Source: Atrichornis clamosus (taxonomy: Eukaryota > Chordata > Aves > Passeriformes > Menuridae). Taken from it: a DNA stretch of 64,000 bases. The DNA lies in NCBI GenBank assembly GCA_013400975.1, contig WBMZ01003496.1:62001-126000 (forward strand). The letters run 5' to 3'. The notes under the pieces are model-generated. The model saw only the letters and a program-made list of their open reading frames with translations, was not told where the DNA came from and made no database searches. Below, piece by piece: positions 36,965-48,450 of the stretch. Position numbers and translations under genes: made by a program. Position 1 is the first letter of the stretch. Each line of letters starts with the position of its first letter.

Positions 36965-37031
36965 CCAGGCACAGGCACATTGCCTTGAGCCCCCACGCCT
37001 CAGTTTCCCATCTATAAAAGTAACACCCAGG
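36965..37031 (-). repeat. Probable MIR-type SINE fragment
   Basis: CCTCAGTTTCCCATCTATAA (36998-37017) then AAGTAACACCC is the MIR reverse-complement core (CCTCAGTTTCCCATCTGTAAAATGGGAATA). The preceding bases fit loosely the ACCTTGGGCAAGTCACTT part. Short and diverged. Confidence 0.45.
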
Positions 37032-38119
37032 TGTGTTCATGCTCAGTCATGCTGTGCCAGGGCCTCACATTTTGTGGCATTCAGTACCTCTCAGCTCCCC
37101 TGCATCCAAACCATTGTCCCTGACCAGCAGAGGCAGGGGAGGCTCTCATAAAGCTTGGTGTTGGTGTTGACTTACACTTGGTTCAGCTGTCAGAGATCAG
37201 CAGCAGTGCAGATGAATGAAGGTGAATTTTGTCAGTTTTCCTCCATAAGGAATGACTTTGGGCTGGGAGACAGAGCATGGAAAGGAGCGGGTGCAGCAGA
37301 AGCAATCAGTATTCCCGCAGGTGGGAAGGAGACGACACATTTCTGCTGGTCAGTGCTGTGCTGGCCGTCTTGGGGAGGTCACATTGGTGCCTCCAGTGCC
37401 ATTTCCAGCAGAGTCCCCTTGTTTCTTTTCCATAAGGGAGACAAACCATTGCAATGTACACATTTTGCCAGGCTGGCACCCTCTGGCCAGAGCAAGAACC
37501 ATCTCTGCTGTAAGCACTTCCCTCATCCCTGTGTTTTGCTGCTGTCCTTATGCACAGGTGACACCTGGAACTAGGCAGGGGGGCAGCAATCAGAAGAGAA
37601 AGTCCCTTCTCCCTGAAATCGGATAGCGTGCTACCAGCCCCACTGACAGAAAGCCTTCAGTATCACCATGAGACTAGAGACGTCAGGCACAGGTCACCTA
37701 CAGGGACAGAAAATGGAAATACAGGTGGTTCGGGGGTTTTATTTATTTTTCCCTATCCGTGTAGTGTTTTTCTGCAACGTCTGTTCTGCCCTGGGAGGCC
37801 TGAGCAGTGCTCCCAGCAGCCCTTTCCGATGGCTGCGCTCCGAGCATCGCCCTGAGCAAACACAGAAACCACTGGTGCTGCTGGGTGACCCTCGCCGTGC
37901 TTGACCCGCCGGCCCGGGATCTCTCTGGTAAAAGTCTGCTATGTGTTAGCAAGTGACTGTTCAAACACAGATGCTGCCTGTGTCAAGGAGGCTTTTTCTC
38001 AGAAAGCACAGACAAATATTGATCCTCTATTGAGCCTGGAGAGCAGGCTGGAGCAGCGCAGTGATGTGTGATCGGAGCTGAAAAAGGCCCCGCAGCACAG
38101 GAATTGAGGATACTAAAGG
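37032..38119. other. Unique noncoding sequence, GC-richer, no gene seen
   Basis: CpG dinucleotides are locally enriched at about 37828-37918. Open frames up to 139 codons overlap in several frames and have no domains. Confidence 0.5.
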
Positions 38120-38390
38120 GCCTCTTATTTGCTGATCAGGCAAAGCTTGACGTGCGTCTAATCCCCCTGGCCAGTGTGGTCACGGGGGTTTAGCTTTAAC
38201 CAATTTCTAATTAAAAGTGTTTACAGATGAGCGCTTTATTTACCCAGCATTAATTATAAAGGGCTTTACTCTAGCGGGGAGCAAACGAGTTTCCTGTCTG
38301 CTGCAGCAAACCCCTTGCTGGGAGCTCGCTTTCCCCAGAAGGTCCATAATAAAGTTATTATAACGACAGTCCTTGTGATGAGATCCTGAG
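38120..38390. promoter_or_regulatory. Strongest candidate conserved noncoding element
   Basis: Eight CpG remain in about 270 bases together with ordered homeodomain-type motifs: TAATCC (38159-38164, OTX/PITX-like), TAATTA at 38208-38213 and again at 38251-38256, plus GATGAGCGC and CGAGTTTCC. The mixture of intact CpG, AT-rich homeobox cores and lack of open frames resembles deeply conserved vertebrate enhancers. Inference from composition only. Confidence 0.35.
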
Positions 38391-39689
38391 CAGATGGGGG
38401 CAGGAGAGCTGGGAGCATTTCCACCACACATGCACCCGCCCTCACAGGTTTAGGAGTCCTCTGTTTTCATGTTTTCTGCCTGGACGCTTGCCAGTCACCA
38501 TCCAAGGCCTTGTGGGTCCAAAAGTCATTAGTTTAAACCCCGATGTAATCAGGTATTAAGTTATACATATGTGAAATGAAAGCAGGAGGATATTGGCTGG
38601 TTTAAGATGCTCTCTGTGGTTGGGAAAGGGCTGCGTGCACAGGGGGAACACGGGATCCCAGCTCTGCAGGTCTGTGTGCGTCCATAATAAACAGCAGCGT
38701 GTCTCCCAGCAGTTCAAATGGAGCCAAACACTAAGTATTATTTCATGTTTATCTGCTTTTTTTCTTTTTATAAACCCAAGGTTTGTTTCCTCCACACCAT
38801 GCTCATTTTGACAACATTTCTCAGAAGTAAATAAACCAGTTGGGAAACTTTTGTTGCAGAGCAATCGTTAACATTGGTTCTGAAAAAGAAAAGTTCATTG
38901 AAAAATGTCAGGTTTAGAAATTATTCCTTTAAAATTATTTTCTATATTTTTTTTGTTCAGTTTTTTTCCTGTATTTCTCTACTAGTAGTATTTTATTGTG
39001 GGTTTTAACAGCCTGTAATTCTATACACATTTGTAGCAAAAAAGCTTCCAGAACTGCTGTTCTTGAGACATTTTGGTTCCTGGGAATGCAGGCCCTGAGA
39101 TGTTGACATTTCCCACACAATTTGCTGTTCTGGCACTTCTAGTTATAGCCACCACTGCGTGCAGATCTGCTAATGGGGTATGTGGGAATAGATGATAAGG
39201 TGGCAAGAGCCAGCTTCAGCCTCCTCTCTTCACAGAGATGTTCACTGGTTCATTAAATAAGGAAGTTTTTTGGATTTTTGTCCCTTTGTCAGACTTTTTG
39301 GTGCTAGTTCAAAGCTATTCCTTAACTAGTAAAAATATTATTTCTTTAAAATTTAAAGGAGAAACTCCAGATACTGCAGACATGCAGAAAAAAAAAATTC
39401 TGTGCATTGCTTGTGTACATCTTTATTGTATTCAACTTTATTTTTAAAAAAGTTATCATGACCTTGTGCCCAGACAATGAAATAGTTATTCCCTTGTGAT
39501 TGTAGTGTTGTGATCCAGATGGCTTTTCCTTAAAGCGTGGAGGAGCTTGAGAGAGACATTCTGGTGAGGAAGTGTATTCGATCATTCACAGCACACACAT
39601 TTTGGGAGCAGTCACTAAATCAGACAGCTTCTGCCTTGCATTTCTTTCATATCCTATATTCCATTTTGTTCTTGCCACAATCCAGTACA
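38391..39689. other. Unique noncoding sequence, no gene seen
   Basis: AT-rich at 38900-39020 and 39320-39450. No repeat family or coding frame recognised. Confidence 0.5.
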
Positions 39690-39930
39690 CAGCCTCGCAG
39701 TGGTTATGTTTAAGCCCTCTCAGTCTTGCTGCAAAATATCATCCATGGTAATAATAGGGGAAAAGAAGGAGGGACCAGGAGCTGTCATGAAGAGCCTCGT
39801 AAATCCGTGCATCGCGGATCATTTGGCCTCGCTCTCCGCCAGCTGCATTTGCCGTGCTGTCATCCAGCTCCTCCCCGTGCCTTCCTCTCCCAGGAAGGAT
39901 GCTTTTAGTGATGATGCCAGCCTGGAGTGA
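39690..39930. other. CpG-retaining segment open in several frames
   Basis: Between about 39800 and 39880 the sequence keeps several CpG (for example CGTAAATCCGTGCATCGCGG at 39799-39818) and reads open in two plus and two minus frames. One minus frame carries a single TGA inside otherwise protein-like sequence ending with MDDIL. It could be a constrained noncoding element, a decayed exon or chance. I recognise no family. Confidence 0.25.
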
Positions 39931-42900
39931 GGGTGTGGCTCTTCCCTGCTTGCCTGGGCACACCTGGAGAGAGCTGTTGGCCAGTGGTGACAGCTCACCA
40001 TGTCTGAGGTGCGGGGCTTCGCCCAGGCTTTACCTGGCTGTGAATTTGCATAAGGCTGTGTTATTCAGCTTGGCAGTTCCCCAGCATTCTTAGGGTAAAG
40101 CTGTGTTCTAGGCCAGTGCCCTGTCTGCAAAGAAGGTCCAATTAATACCACATTATACTTAGAGGCAATCTTTCCCTTTATTTTTACCTTAGCTTTTACA
40201 GGACCATTTAAATTACTTTTTTTTTAAATAAGGAAATTGCATATTTAACAAAAATTAATCTCCCAGTCCCCCTCAATTAACCTTTTGAAGCTCTATATAA
40301 CTATGACAGCAGTAGGTATTTTTAGAAGGACTGTGTGGTAATTTTATCTGCACCATTAGATAATTTACAGTATCATAGCTGAAGGTAATCATATGAATTC
40401 AGGGCATGTGCTCAGTGCAAGACTTGCTGGACTTGAACAGCTCCAGAGCTGTCGTTTTGCATCTATTACAAGGCCTTCATCATTACCTGAATTGCAGTGA
40501 ATTGTTCACCTCTTCCCAGAGAAGCCCATTTGGTGAATTGTGCCCCATGAAGAATACCTCCAGTATCCCTGGCAGCAGCAGACGGGTACCAGGACAGATT
40601 TGGGAGAGGAGTGGTTACCAGTGGGACTGTGCTGAGCACTAACCCCGAATGGCAAGGGAGCTGTTGTGCCTGGCAGGTTGTCCTCAGTAAATGCCAAGCA
40701 CAGGCAGGCACAAGCTGGCTGCTGTCTTGCTGAGTGAGCTGCTTTGAACTTCTGGCCACGGCAAGACTGGAAGCAGACGAGCAGAGGTGGTGAGAAGCAC
40801 CTTTCCTTTAGGCAAATCCCTGATGTGGTGTTAGCAATGCAGAATGCTTTATTTCTGCCTCTGTAACAGACAGGCATCTGGACTTCTTGAAGTGTGAGTG
40901 GGGCCTCAAGTCCCCGTAGTGAGCAAAAATCCCCAAACTCTAATCCCACCTACCCTCAGCGGCGGTTTTGTCATTTTAATCTGACATGGAGGCCCATTAG
41001 CCCATGTGAGCCTGTGGGTCTTACAGACTTTCCACACCAATTTGCAGACTGGAAGTAATGGTTTTGTCAGTCCTTGGCTATGGGACCTCAGTGCAAAAAC
41101 GTTGCACATGCAGGTCCATCGCACACCCCAAGCGTCGTCTGAGCCTGGCAGGGTTTCCTCGAGTGCCCTGTGCTGCCTCCCCTCCTCCCTCTCACTCAGG
41201 ACGTGATTTCATTTAAAACGATGGTGAAAGATGTGAAAGAAGATACACACAGCAAGATGCAAACCCCTCCAGTCTGTCAGCAGGCCTCAGGGAAAAAAAA
41301 AAAAACAACCCCCTCACGGGCAGGAGTGTTGTAACCTGAGAATTGGCAAATTCAGTGTCTTCAAAATTCAGGGTTAGCTTTGGTGGGCAGAGAGAAGTTT
41401 GGATGGTGATCCAAGGTTTTATTAACAGGCATTATCCCTGAGCATGGCAGCATTGAGATCTTGGTCCCAAACATGAACCAGGCTCCCTCCTTCTGCAAAA
41501 CCAACTGGAAATTTGAAGAGGTTCATAATGCTTTACATTTTGCTGGCACTTCTTCAATTCAGACACCATCTAGGCATTAAAAAATGAGACCTCTTGACAT
41601 TCTTGCTCTGAGCAGAACTACATGGCAAATGGATTTTCCAATTTGGTGAGGTTTTGGGAAGCAAGCAAAAGAAATTTTGTTCCGTGTTGGAACGAAAAAA
41701 GCAGAATTGTTTTTGGGTCATTTAAAACATTTTCAATATATTCAAAGCACTTCATTCAGATTTCAACCCCTTATAATTTAATAGAAAGTAGAGTCTATTT
41801 TAAAGAAAGTAATTTTGCAGAAAGAAACCAAACTTCTCTGTGGACGTATAGAAACAGACCATTTGAATCTTAAAAAAAATATTTCCCTGAATTTTTCCAG
41901 TAAAGAAATATTTTCATAATGACTATGATTTTATTTTTAAACTGTTTTATTAAAACAAGAGCTTTTCTAAAGAACACTAGAAATCCAGTGGATACCTGAT
42001 GTCTGCTCTCTCTGTTTCTTGTCTTCTCAGGCTGTTCCCCTTCTTATTCAATGTAATTCACAACTGTGGCCAGGTGTAATGCCATGGTTTTCCTTTTTTT
42101 TCTGGGGGAATCATCCTCCATCCACCACAATTATGAGGATATCCTTAGTTTTCCATTTTTCTAGGGGACAGTTTCAGGGATCAGCCTGTGACTATTGAAA
42201 TTCCCTTGTTGGCTTCAGAATGTTTTATGATGAAAGTTTAATGAAAACTGATGCATTTTCATGGAAATTTTCCAGTTTTTACCAATTGATACTTTTTAAC
42301 AACATTTTGTCAAAAACATTCCTGTCCAGTTTTCCTGCGTCCTGCCTCGATTAAATCATTAAAAACCAGAGACACAAGCAACACCTGGATAACTGGGTAA
42401 AAGCATTTCAATAGCCCAGTAAGGGGACGAAATCTGAAAAAGATTAGGAGAAAACAGGGAGATGGCTGTTATTTTCAAATGAGGTGGGGGAACACATTCC
42501 CAGCCCTGAAGATACAAGATCTGCTCTTTCCCGTGGTGTTTCTGTGCGGGCTGCCATGTCCCATCAGAGAAATCACCCAGGTCGATGAAATCTGTGAAGC
42601 TGCCCAGCGATGGCTCTGCGTTGTGAGTAAAGGCAAATTAGCTGGCAGTATGTTAGCACATATTTCACTTGTGTCGTGGTGTAATAATGAACCTTGTATC
42701 AAAGTCTGCAACACCATCTGAGTTTTATATGCCCCATTTCCTACATGTTCTGAACAGTGGAACCAGTTTATAATGTAATGATTTTTCCATACATAATTTC
42801 TTTCTTATGATTTCCATAACTCGGGAGTTTTTACTACGAGTACGGCTGAAGGCAGCCTCGTAAAGGATATGAAAAGAGGGCTGGCTAAAGTGTCTCATAA

Positions 42901-42954
42901 AAAAGCAGCTCAAGCGATTTGCTGGTGACTCTCTGTGGGTTTGACTGTGCCTTG
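39931..42954. other. Unique noncoding sequence, no gene seen
   Basis: An AT-rich stretch at 40140-40400 with TAAT/ATTA cores may be constrained. An A-run lies at 41292-41305. The longest open frame is 147 codons on the minus strand (40506-40949) with no domain. Confidence 0.5.
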
Positions 42955-43082
42955 AATTCTGGGCCGTGCCAGGAACCGGCAGCCTGCGTTCCCCGCCGCC
43001 TTCACACCGCGAGCCTTTCTCACCAGGCAGTTTGCGGGCGGGACACGGGGATGTGGGGACTGCTGTGCCTGCAGGAAAACGG
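42955..43082. promoter_or_regulatory. Compact CpG cluster
   Basis: I count eleven CpG in about 120 bases (42964-43081) in GC-rich sequence such as CCCCGCCGCC and TTTGCGGGCGGG, while the flanks are CpG-poor. GGGCGGG at 43036-43042 resembles an Sp1/KLF site. It is shorter than a standard CpG island. It might be a minor promoter, an enhancer core or an exon of an unannotated transcript. Confidence 0.25.
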
Positions 43083-43393
43083 GCCTGGAGGAAAGGGGGA
43101 TCTTGGCTACCTCTGCTCGTTCACTGGCCAACAGGGAGGAATAGAAATTTACTCCCGGTTTAAGCCAATCTGAGGGTGTGTTGATGAAGTGGTTGGGAAA
43201 GCTCCGTGTGGAGCCAGAAGCGTGAATACGTGCCCTGCTCCTCAGCTGGACTCCATCTCCTGTCAGAGATAAAAATAAGCTGTAAAAGCAGCTGAGTCTT
43301 AAAGCAGGGTTGGCGGTGCTGTTTGCTGTGCGGCTTCGCTGGGTGCTGTTAATCCAGGAGCCAGATTGTCTTTGTTGTGCTGGACAAGAGTCT
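43083..43393. other. Unique noncoding sequence
   Basis: No gene or repeat seen in this short spacer. Confidence 0.5.
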
Positions 43394-43413
43394 GGGTGGG
43401 TGGGAGGTGAGGG
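43394..43413 (+). other. Canonical G-quadruplex motif
   Basis: Four GGG runs at 43394-43396, 43398-43400, 43402-43404 and 43411-43413 are separated by loops of 1, 1 and 6 bases, fitting the standard G3+N1-7 pattern. Short loops favour a stable fold. Biological role unknown. Confidence 0.75.
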
Positions 43414-44689
43414 TACCTGCTCCTGTTCTCTCTGTTGGGCATAACTTCGTAATCATCTTAAGAGTTGGTGGGTACAGACCCACCAGTTTTAGACAGGTGA
43501 GACAATTTAGCTATAAAAGCTCACCTGGTGATCAGAGGGCATCCTTTGATGTCTGGAGAGAAAAAAAAAATTAGAGAAAGAAAAGAAGGGGAAACCTGCA
43601 AATTTTCCTTTCAGCCATTTCAAGACAAAATCCTTCCAGTTTTTGTTTCCAGTTTAAGTGGAGTTTCAATTTAAGCAGGTTTAGAATATGAAAACTTTCT
43701 TCACTGAAATTTTTCATTTTAGGCTCAAACAAAAAGTGTAGTTTGACCCGAGTGAAAACTTTGCTTATGTTTTAATTTCATTGCAGGTGCTTGATTTGCT
43801 GACACAGGTCTTTTGTCTGCTCTCTCCATCCTTGTGCAGGAGGAAGGAGGAATCAAGTGGAAATGGGGAGAGGCAGATAGGGAATAGGGAACACCTGGCC
43901 TAAGAAACACCAGTCTTATAAAACTGTGACATTGCATTCTTTGATCTCTCTCCTTCATATCTTTGCATATCTTCCAGCAAGGTCAGCTTGAGAGTTTACT
44001 TTTCTTCTCTCTTTCTTTATTTGAGCACAGTTCAGTTGAAAAAAAGTTTGAAGTTATTTGTCTGTACAACTCCCCAGGTCATGGTGACTCTGTATCAAAA
44101 GTGCATCCTGCCAGGACTGCAATCTAATCATGTCACAGGCAGAAGTTAAGAAACTGTCCATTTAACACATCAGATGATTCAGGTTTTGCCCACACCAAGT
44201 ATCACAGAAAACAAATTAACCGTGTGGCAGACAAGCAAATATTGCTTCCTATTGCTGTGTCCATTTTTTATTTCCAAGGTTTCCTTTGGAAGAGGGAGGA
44301 CTTTTATCTGTTAGGTTGCTATTCAGTGAGGAAGGAATTACCTGTTGCTGAGAGCCACCTTTTGGGCATGGGTGTGGTCACACAGTGATGTTGGTGTGTT
44401 CTGGAAGCCGGTGGAGCTCCTGTTCTGCCTGAGCAGATCTGAACCCCCAACAGGCCCCATGTGATGGGTGAGTAAAAGCACAACTGCCTTAGAGAAAATA
44501 GAGTGTCCTAAGTAATGTCCTCTGCTCTGTTTAGAGATTGGTGTGGCCAGTGTGCCCGTCTAAATCAGGAATACCTCCTGACTGACATGTCTGCTGGATA
44601 CTAATGATGTTCTTTTCCTAGAAATGTATTACTTTTTATCTGGAGAAATCAGTATTGTGGGTTCATGCCACGTGGCTTCTGTCTCAGCT
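43414..44689. other. Unique noncoding sequence, no gene seen
   Basis: An A-run lies at 43562-43570. No coding frame or repeat family recognised. Confidence 0.5.
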
Positions 44690-44860
44690 GGATAAATAGC
44701 GTGAATCACTTTCCCCTTTCAAAGCCTCTCAGCCACTCTGCTCCAAATACCCATTTAATCTGACTTTATATGTTAATAAATCACTCAGGATAATTAAGCA
44801 TTAGCTCCACGTGCCAGCAGAGCGCTGTGAAGGCGAATGGGTTGGTGCAGTCCTGTGTCT
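44690..44860. promoter_or_regulatory. Candidate conserved noncoding element
   Basis: CATTTAATCTGACTTTATAT (44752-44771) then GTTAATAAATCACTC and GGATAATTAAGCATTAG precede a CACGTG E-box at 44808-44813 and CpG-bearing AGAGCGCTG and GGCGAATGG. AT-rich homeobox cores with retained CpG and no repeats suggest constraint. No alignment available. Confidence 0.28.
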
Positions 44861-47169
44861 TAAAAAGCCTTTCACACCACAGCCACCTTTCCTGGGGTGC
44901 TTGGAGCCCGGCACTGCCGTGTTTGCTGGGGCTAAACTGGGATCATGTGTAGGCTCAGGACTGGCTGCTGAGTGAGGATGTATCCCCCAGGAATGTATCT
45001 CCCCAGGCATCTGCAGAGCCACAGTGAAGCTCTGAAGCACACAGACAGGTTTTTTTGGGTTACTTGAGCTGCCCTGATAGGCAGATTTGCCTTCAGTATT
45101 TTAGGGAAGCTGTTGTGAGTATGTGTTTCTCCAGTGCATACCTGGAGCTCTGCCTGTAGCAGCCACCTTAGTGTCAAACATGGTTTGACAGTCAGTGGCT
45201 CTTGTCCTTCTCTCATCCTGCATCATTGCCACATGTTTGTGAAAAAAAGGATAACCTGACCTTGAATTCTGCCTTCTCTGTTAATGTGATGTGATGGTCT
45301 GTACTTTTTAGCATTGGGCAATTGATTCATATTTTAGAATTCCTGCAGGCTCTGCTTCACCCTGAATGCCTGAAGACTCCAGTTTTAACTGTGGCACAGT
45401 AGGCTCTGGATCAGTGTATACTTCTTACCTCCAGCCCCAAAAGCTGTGGGTGCAAAGCCATAGGTCGCTTTTCAGCCTGAAACCTTTTTCTTTGATATCA
45501 TAACCCCCTCACTCCTACCCCACACTCTTCAACTTTTCTGTGAGCAGAGATTTATACACAGGAAATGGAGAATATGACATTTTGTTTGTGCCTCTGTGTA
45601 TGTGTAATATCTTTAATATGAAACTAGTTGCCACTTAATTATACAGGCTAAAGACCTCCATTCAGTGTGTTGTGTACAATTTATGAGTCTCAGGTCTCCC
45701 AGACACACATTACAGCCATGTGGCAACACCCAGGTGACTAACATTCCTTTTTAATTTAATTTCCTTACATAAATAGCTTCATTAAGGATCAGTTATTTGG
45801 GCAGAGAAAATACTGTTTGAATAGGTCAGACTAAACCACTGAATTTAGGACCCTGCTACTGTTCCCACTGAGAGCAGCACCAGCCCCGGGTGTCACCCTC
45901 CTGTTCCACTGTTTCCACCTTTTGCTTTTACTTTTAGACCAGGAATCTCTCCAGCAGAGGTGGTGGACTTATATCAGAGTTAATTCAATGTGCAAGGTAG
46001 GACTGGAGTTTTTATAGGAGCAATACTAGGGAGGATGCTCTCAGTCCTAAGTCAAGATCAGCGCTTTTGCCTAGATTTCCAATTGGTTCATTTTTCTCTC
46101 TGTGATAAAAAGAAGTTCCCTGGCTTGTGGTTCGTTCATGCTGTACCTAGAAAACCGTTTCCCATCTTTGAGTCTCTAGTTTTACATCTGGAAACAAATG
46201 GAAATAAATTGCTGAAGTCCTTGGGAAGCTCCTGTGGGTCACGTCTAGGCACTGCTATGCTGCCTTCCCCTAATCATGGGGTGTAGATGCCCTAGGGCTC
46301 ACGGGCCTCAGGTCCCAGGCTTCAGGCACTGAACAGGAGGGACAAGCACTGGAAATGATCTGAACAGGGAAGTATCTTCTCATTCCCTGCACCCAGATTT
46401 GCAACGCTTGCACTGCATTGCTGCTGTTAAATTACCTGCTCAGCCTGCAGAGGTAGATTAGACCAAAATTCCTAACTGTTCATGGAAAAATTATTTTCAG
46501 GCTCTCATATAAGGGATTTTTTTACCTGATACAGCATTAACTTATCCCCTTTACATGAGCAGAAATACAATTTACATATCAAATTAATTGAATGATCATT
46601 TTCTGAGGTAGCCAAGATTTCCCTCCCCTAGAACTGCCACCACATTGCCAGCTTCCAAACTTCCCTCTTCTGCCAAAGCTGCAAAACATTGCCAGAAAGG
46701 TGAATATCGCTAATGGCTTTGGCATTTCCAGGCTATCTCCACAAGATACCATCAAAAGTATACTCTGGTAACGTGTGGGAAAATGTGAGGAAAGTTGGAC
46801 ATTTACACAGCTCCGCTCACTTCCATGACATTGAGTAAACGTTTGTAAGTGGTATAAACACTCTTTGTCCAGGACAGGAGCCAAATCCGAACTGTCTGCA
46901 GGTAGGACAGAGCACTCTCAGCAGACTCCCTGTTACATCAATATCTATTATGCAGAAGCATCTGATTTTTATTACTCTCCAGGTTAGTATATGGGGCTCC
47001 CAGGACTATCACCCTGAATGTGTGTGCAAGGCGTAGGAATCGCTGCTGCTTAAAACACTGGCCAAATGTAAATCTTACCAAACCCTTTCAAGATGGGTGG
47101 TCTTGCCTTGTTGGACACAGGCTTTGGCTTTTCAGCAGGGAAAGGGTTGAGTGATGATTATCTCTCGCT
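44861..47169. other. Unique noncoding sequence, no gene seen
   Basis: AT-rich motifs at 45735-45795 (ACATTCC, TTTAATTTAATTT) and 46560-46600 may be constrained. Open frames up to 101 codons have no domains. Confidence 0.5.
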
Positions 47170-47420
47170 TTTTCCCATTCCGTTTCTTTTCATGATAAAT
47201 AAAAAGAGCCTTGCTTGAAGTGATTGCTTTTTAATGATGCATGTCAGACGTGAAAGCAGTATCGCTCCTGTTTGAAAAGGGCATGTAATGTAACAAGCTG
47301 GCTGAGTTTCATTCCCAAATCACCACCATTGCCTCTATCAGCGTAGAAATAAATGAGTTCTCGTTGCCTGTGGAGGCTGGGGAGCCTTACCTTGCCTGGA
47401 TATTACCTCCTTATTCTCTG
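47170..47420. promoter_or_regulatory. Candidate conserved noncoding element
   Basis: Unique sequence with isolated intact CpG (TTCCGTTTC, AGACGTGAAA, TATCGCTCC, AGCGTAGAAA, CTCGTTGCC) and AT-rich cores (CATGATAAATAAAAAG, TTTTAATGATGCATGTC). No open frame of note crosses it. The look matches vertebrate enhancer cores; inference only. Confidence 0.3.
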
Positions 47421-47914
47421 TGGGGGAAAAGTGTTATAAAATAGCAGAACCACCACCCCCTCCCAAATTTTTTTTCTGATTGCCAGACGACCTCCATGTC
47501 GAAAATGTGTGTGATCCCTGAATATATGTCCAAGTAATGAAATTTCTGTGAGGTTCATAATGCTATTAATAACTCTGCTCACCCCCTGTGGGGTCTGAGC
47601 TCTAGTTTGGGTTTTGCTGACCCTGGAGACTAGATTGGCCTGTGTGGAGAAGAAAGTTCTAGGGGCAGCTGAGCCTGTGAAGAAGCTCTGAGTAGGTGTT
47701 TTGTGTTGTCTGGAGGTTGTTCACGTGGACACCCGTGATTGAGAGCTTGTTGCTGGTGGTTGGCATTGCCAGCCTGTGGTAAGTGGGGATTAAAAGGGGT
47801 TGGCAGGAACTGCTGTGGAGGGCTGTGAAATGCTGCAGCCAAAGGGAGGAGGTGAAGGCTACCCAGGGAGGTTAATGCAGGTGTGGATGGTGAGCATATT
47901 TGTTATTTTCTTCA
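47421..47914. other. Unique noncoding sequence
   Basis: A C/T-rich stretch lies at 47450-47475. No gene or repeat seen. Confidence 0.5.
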
Positions 47915-47990
47915 GTAATTGCCCTGTGCTGCAGGTGGAAGATAAGCCTGGGCTTGGATTTGAACCAAGGGCTATTTGGAGAGCAGGTCA
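47915..47990 (+). repeat. Possible MIR-type SINE fragment
   Basis: GGGCTTGGATTTGAACCAAG (47951-47970) preceded by GCAGGTGGAAGATAAG resembles the MIR segment GTGGCAGAGCTGGGATTTGAACCCAGG. Only this phrase is preserved. Confidence 0.35.
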
Positions 47991-48059
47991 TGGAAGATAC
48001 CTAGTCAAAGAGGCAGAAATGTGCTGTACCTCTTCATCCTTCACATTCAGTGCACAGCC

Positions 48060-48200
48060 TCCCAGAAACCAGGATGCTTTCCAGTGCATTATCCAGTCCA
48101 ATTTGAAATGACCCAAGCAGTGAACCAGCACTTCCCCTGGCAGCTTGTTAGGATGTTTTCTCCTCCTACCCAACTCATATTTCCCATTTCTTTATTTTAG
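48060..48200 (-). mobile_element. Possible very old CR1 fragment
   Basis: ATTATCCAGTCCAATTTGAA (48089-48108), then CAGCACTTCCCCTGGCAGCTT and the loosely matching GGATGTTTTCTCCTCCTACC with CATATTTCCC, follows the order of the CR1 3' region in reverse orientation (CCAGTCCAACCTTGAA, GGGCAGCCTGTT, GAAGTTTTTCCTAATGTC, AAATCTCCC). Similarity is low and a chance match is possible. Confidence 0.3.
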
Positions 48201-48279
48201 CTCATTACTTCTTTTGCCTGGCTGAGGGCAAATGTGCTTCACCACTAAACAGCCCACAGCAATCAGAGCTTCAGTCATG
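48201..48279. other. Unique noncoding spacer
   Basis: Nothing recognisable. Confidence 0.4.
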
Positions 48280-48450
48280 TACCATTAATCCCTGGAGCAC
48301 AGCATTACTTGTTCACCCTGCTGCATGCTCCAGGAGAGAGTGAATGATTGACACTGGTCATAAATGCTTACAGTGTTAATTCTTTAAAATCTTGCTAATT
48401 TTAATTTGCTCTGGTCAGGTTGAGAGGGGTGTGATAACAGTTGCTGGACA
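48280..48450. promoter_or_regulatory. Weak candidate conserved noncoding element
   Basis: TGAATGATTGACACTGGTCA (48341-48360) contains TGATTGACA, a PBX/MEIS-type composite, and is followed by TTAATTC and GCTAATTTTAATTTG. No repeats and no coding frame. Motif evidence only. Confidence 0.22.

Noticed and set aside
40506..40949. 147-codon minus-strand open frame
   Set aside because: No domain and overlapped by another minus frame in a different phase.
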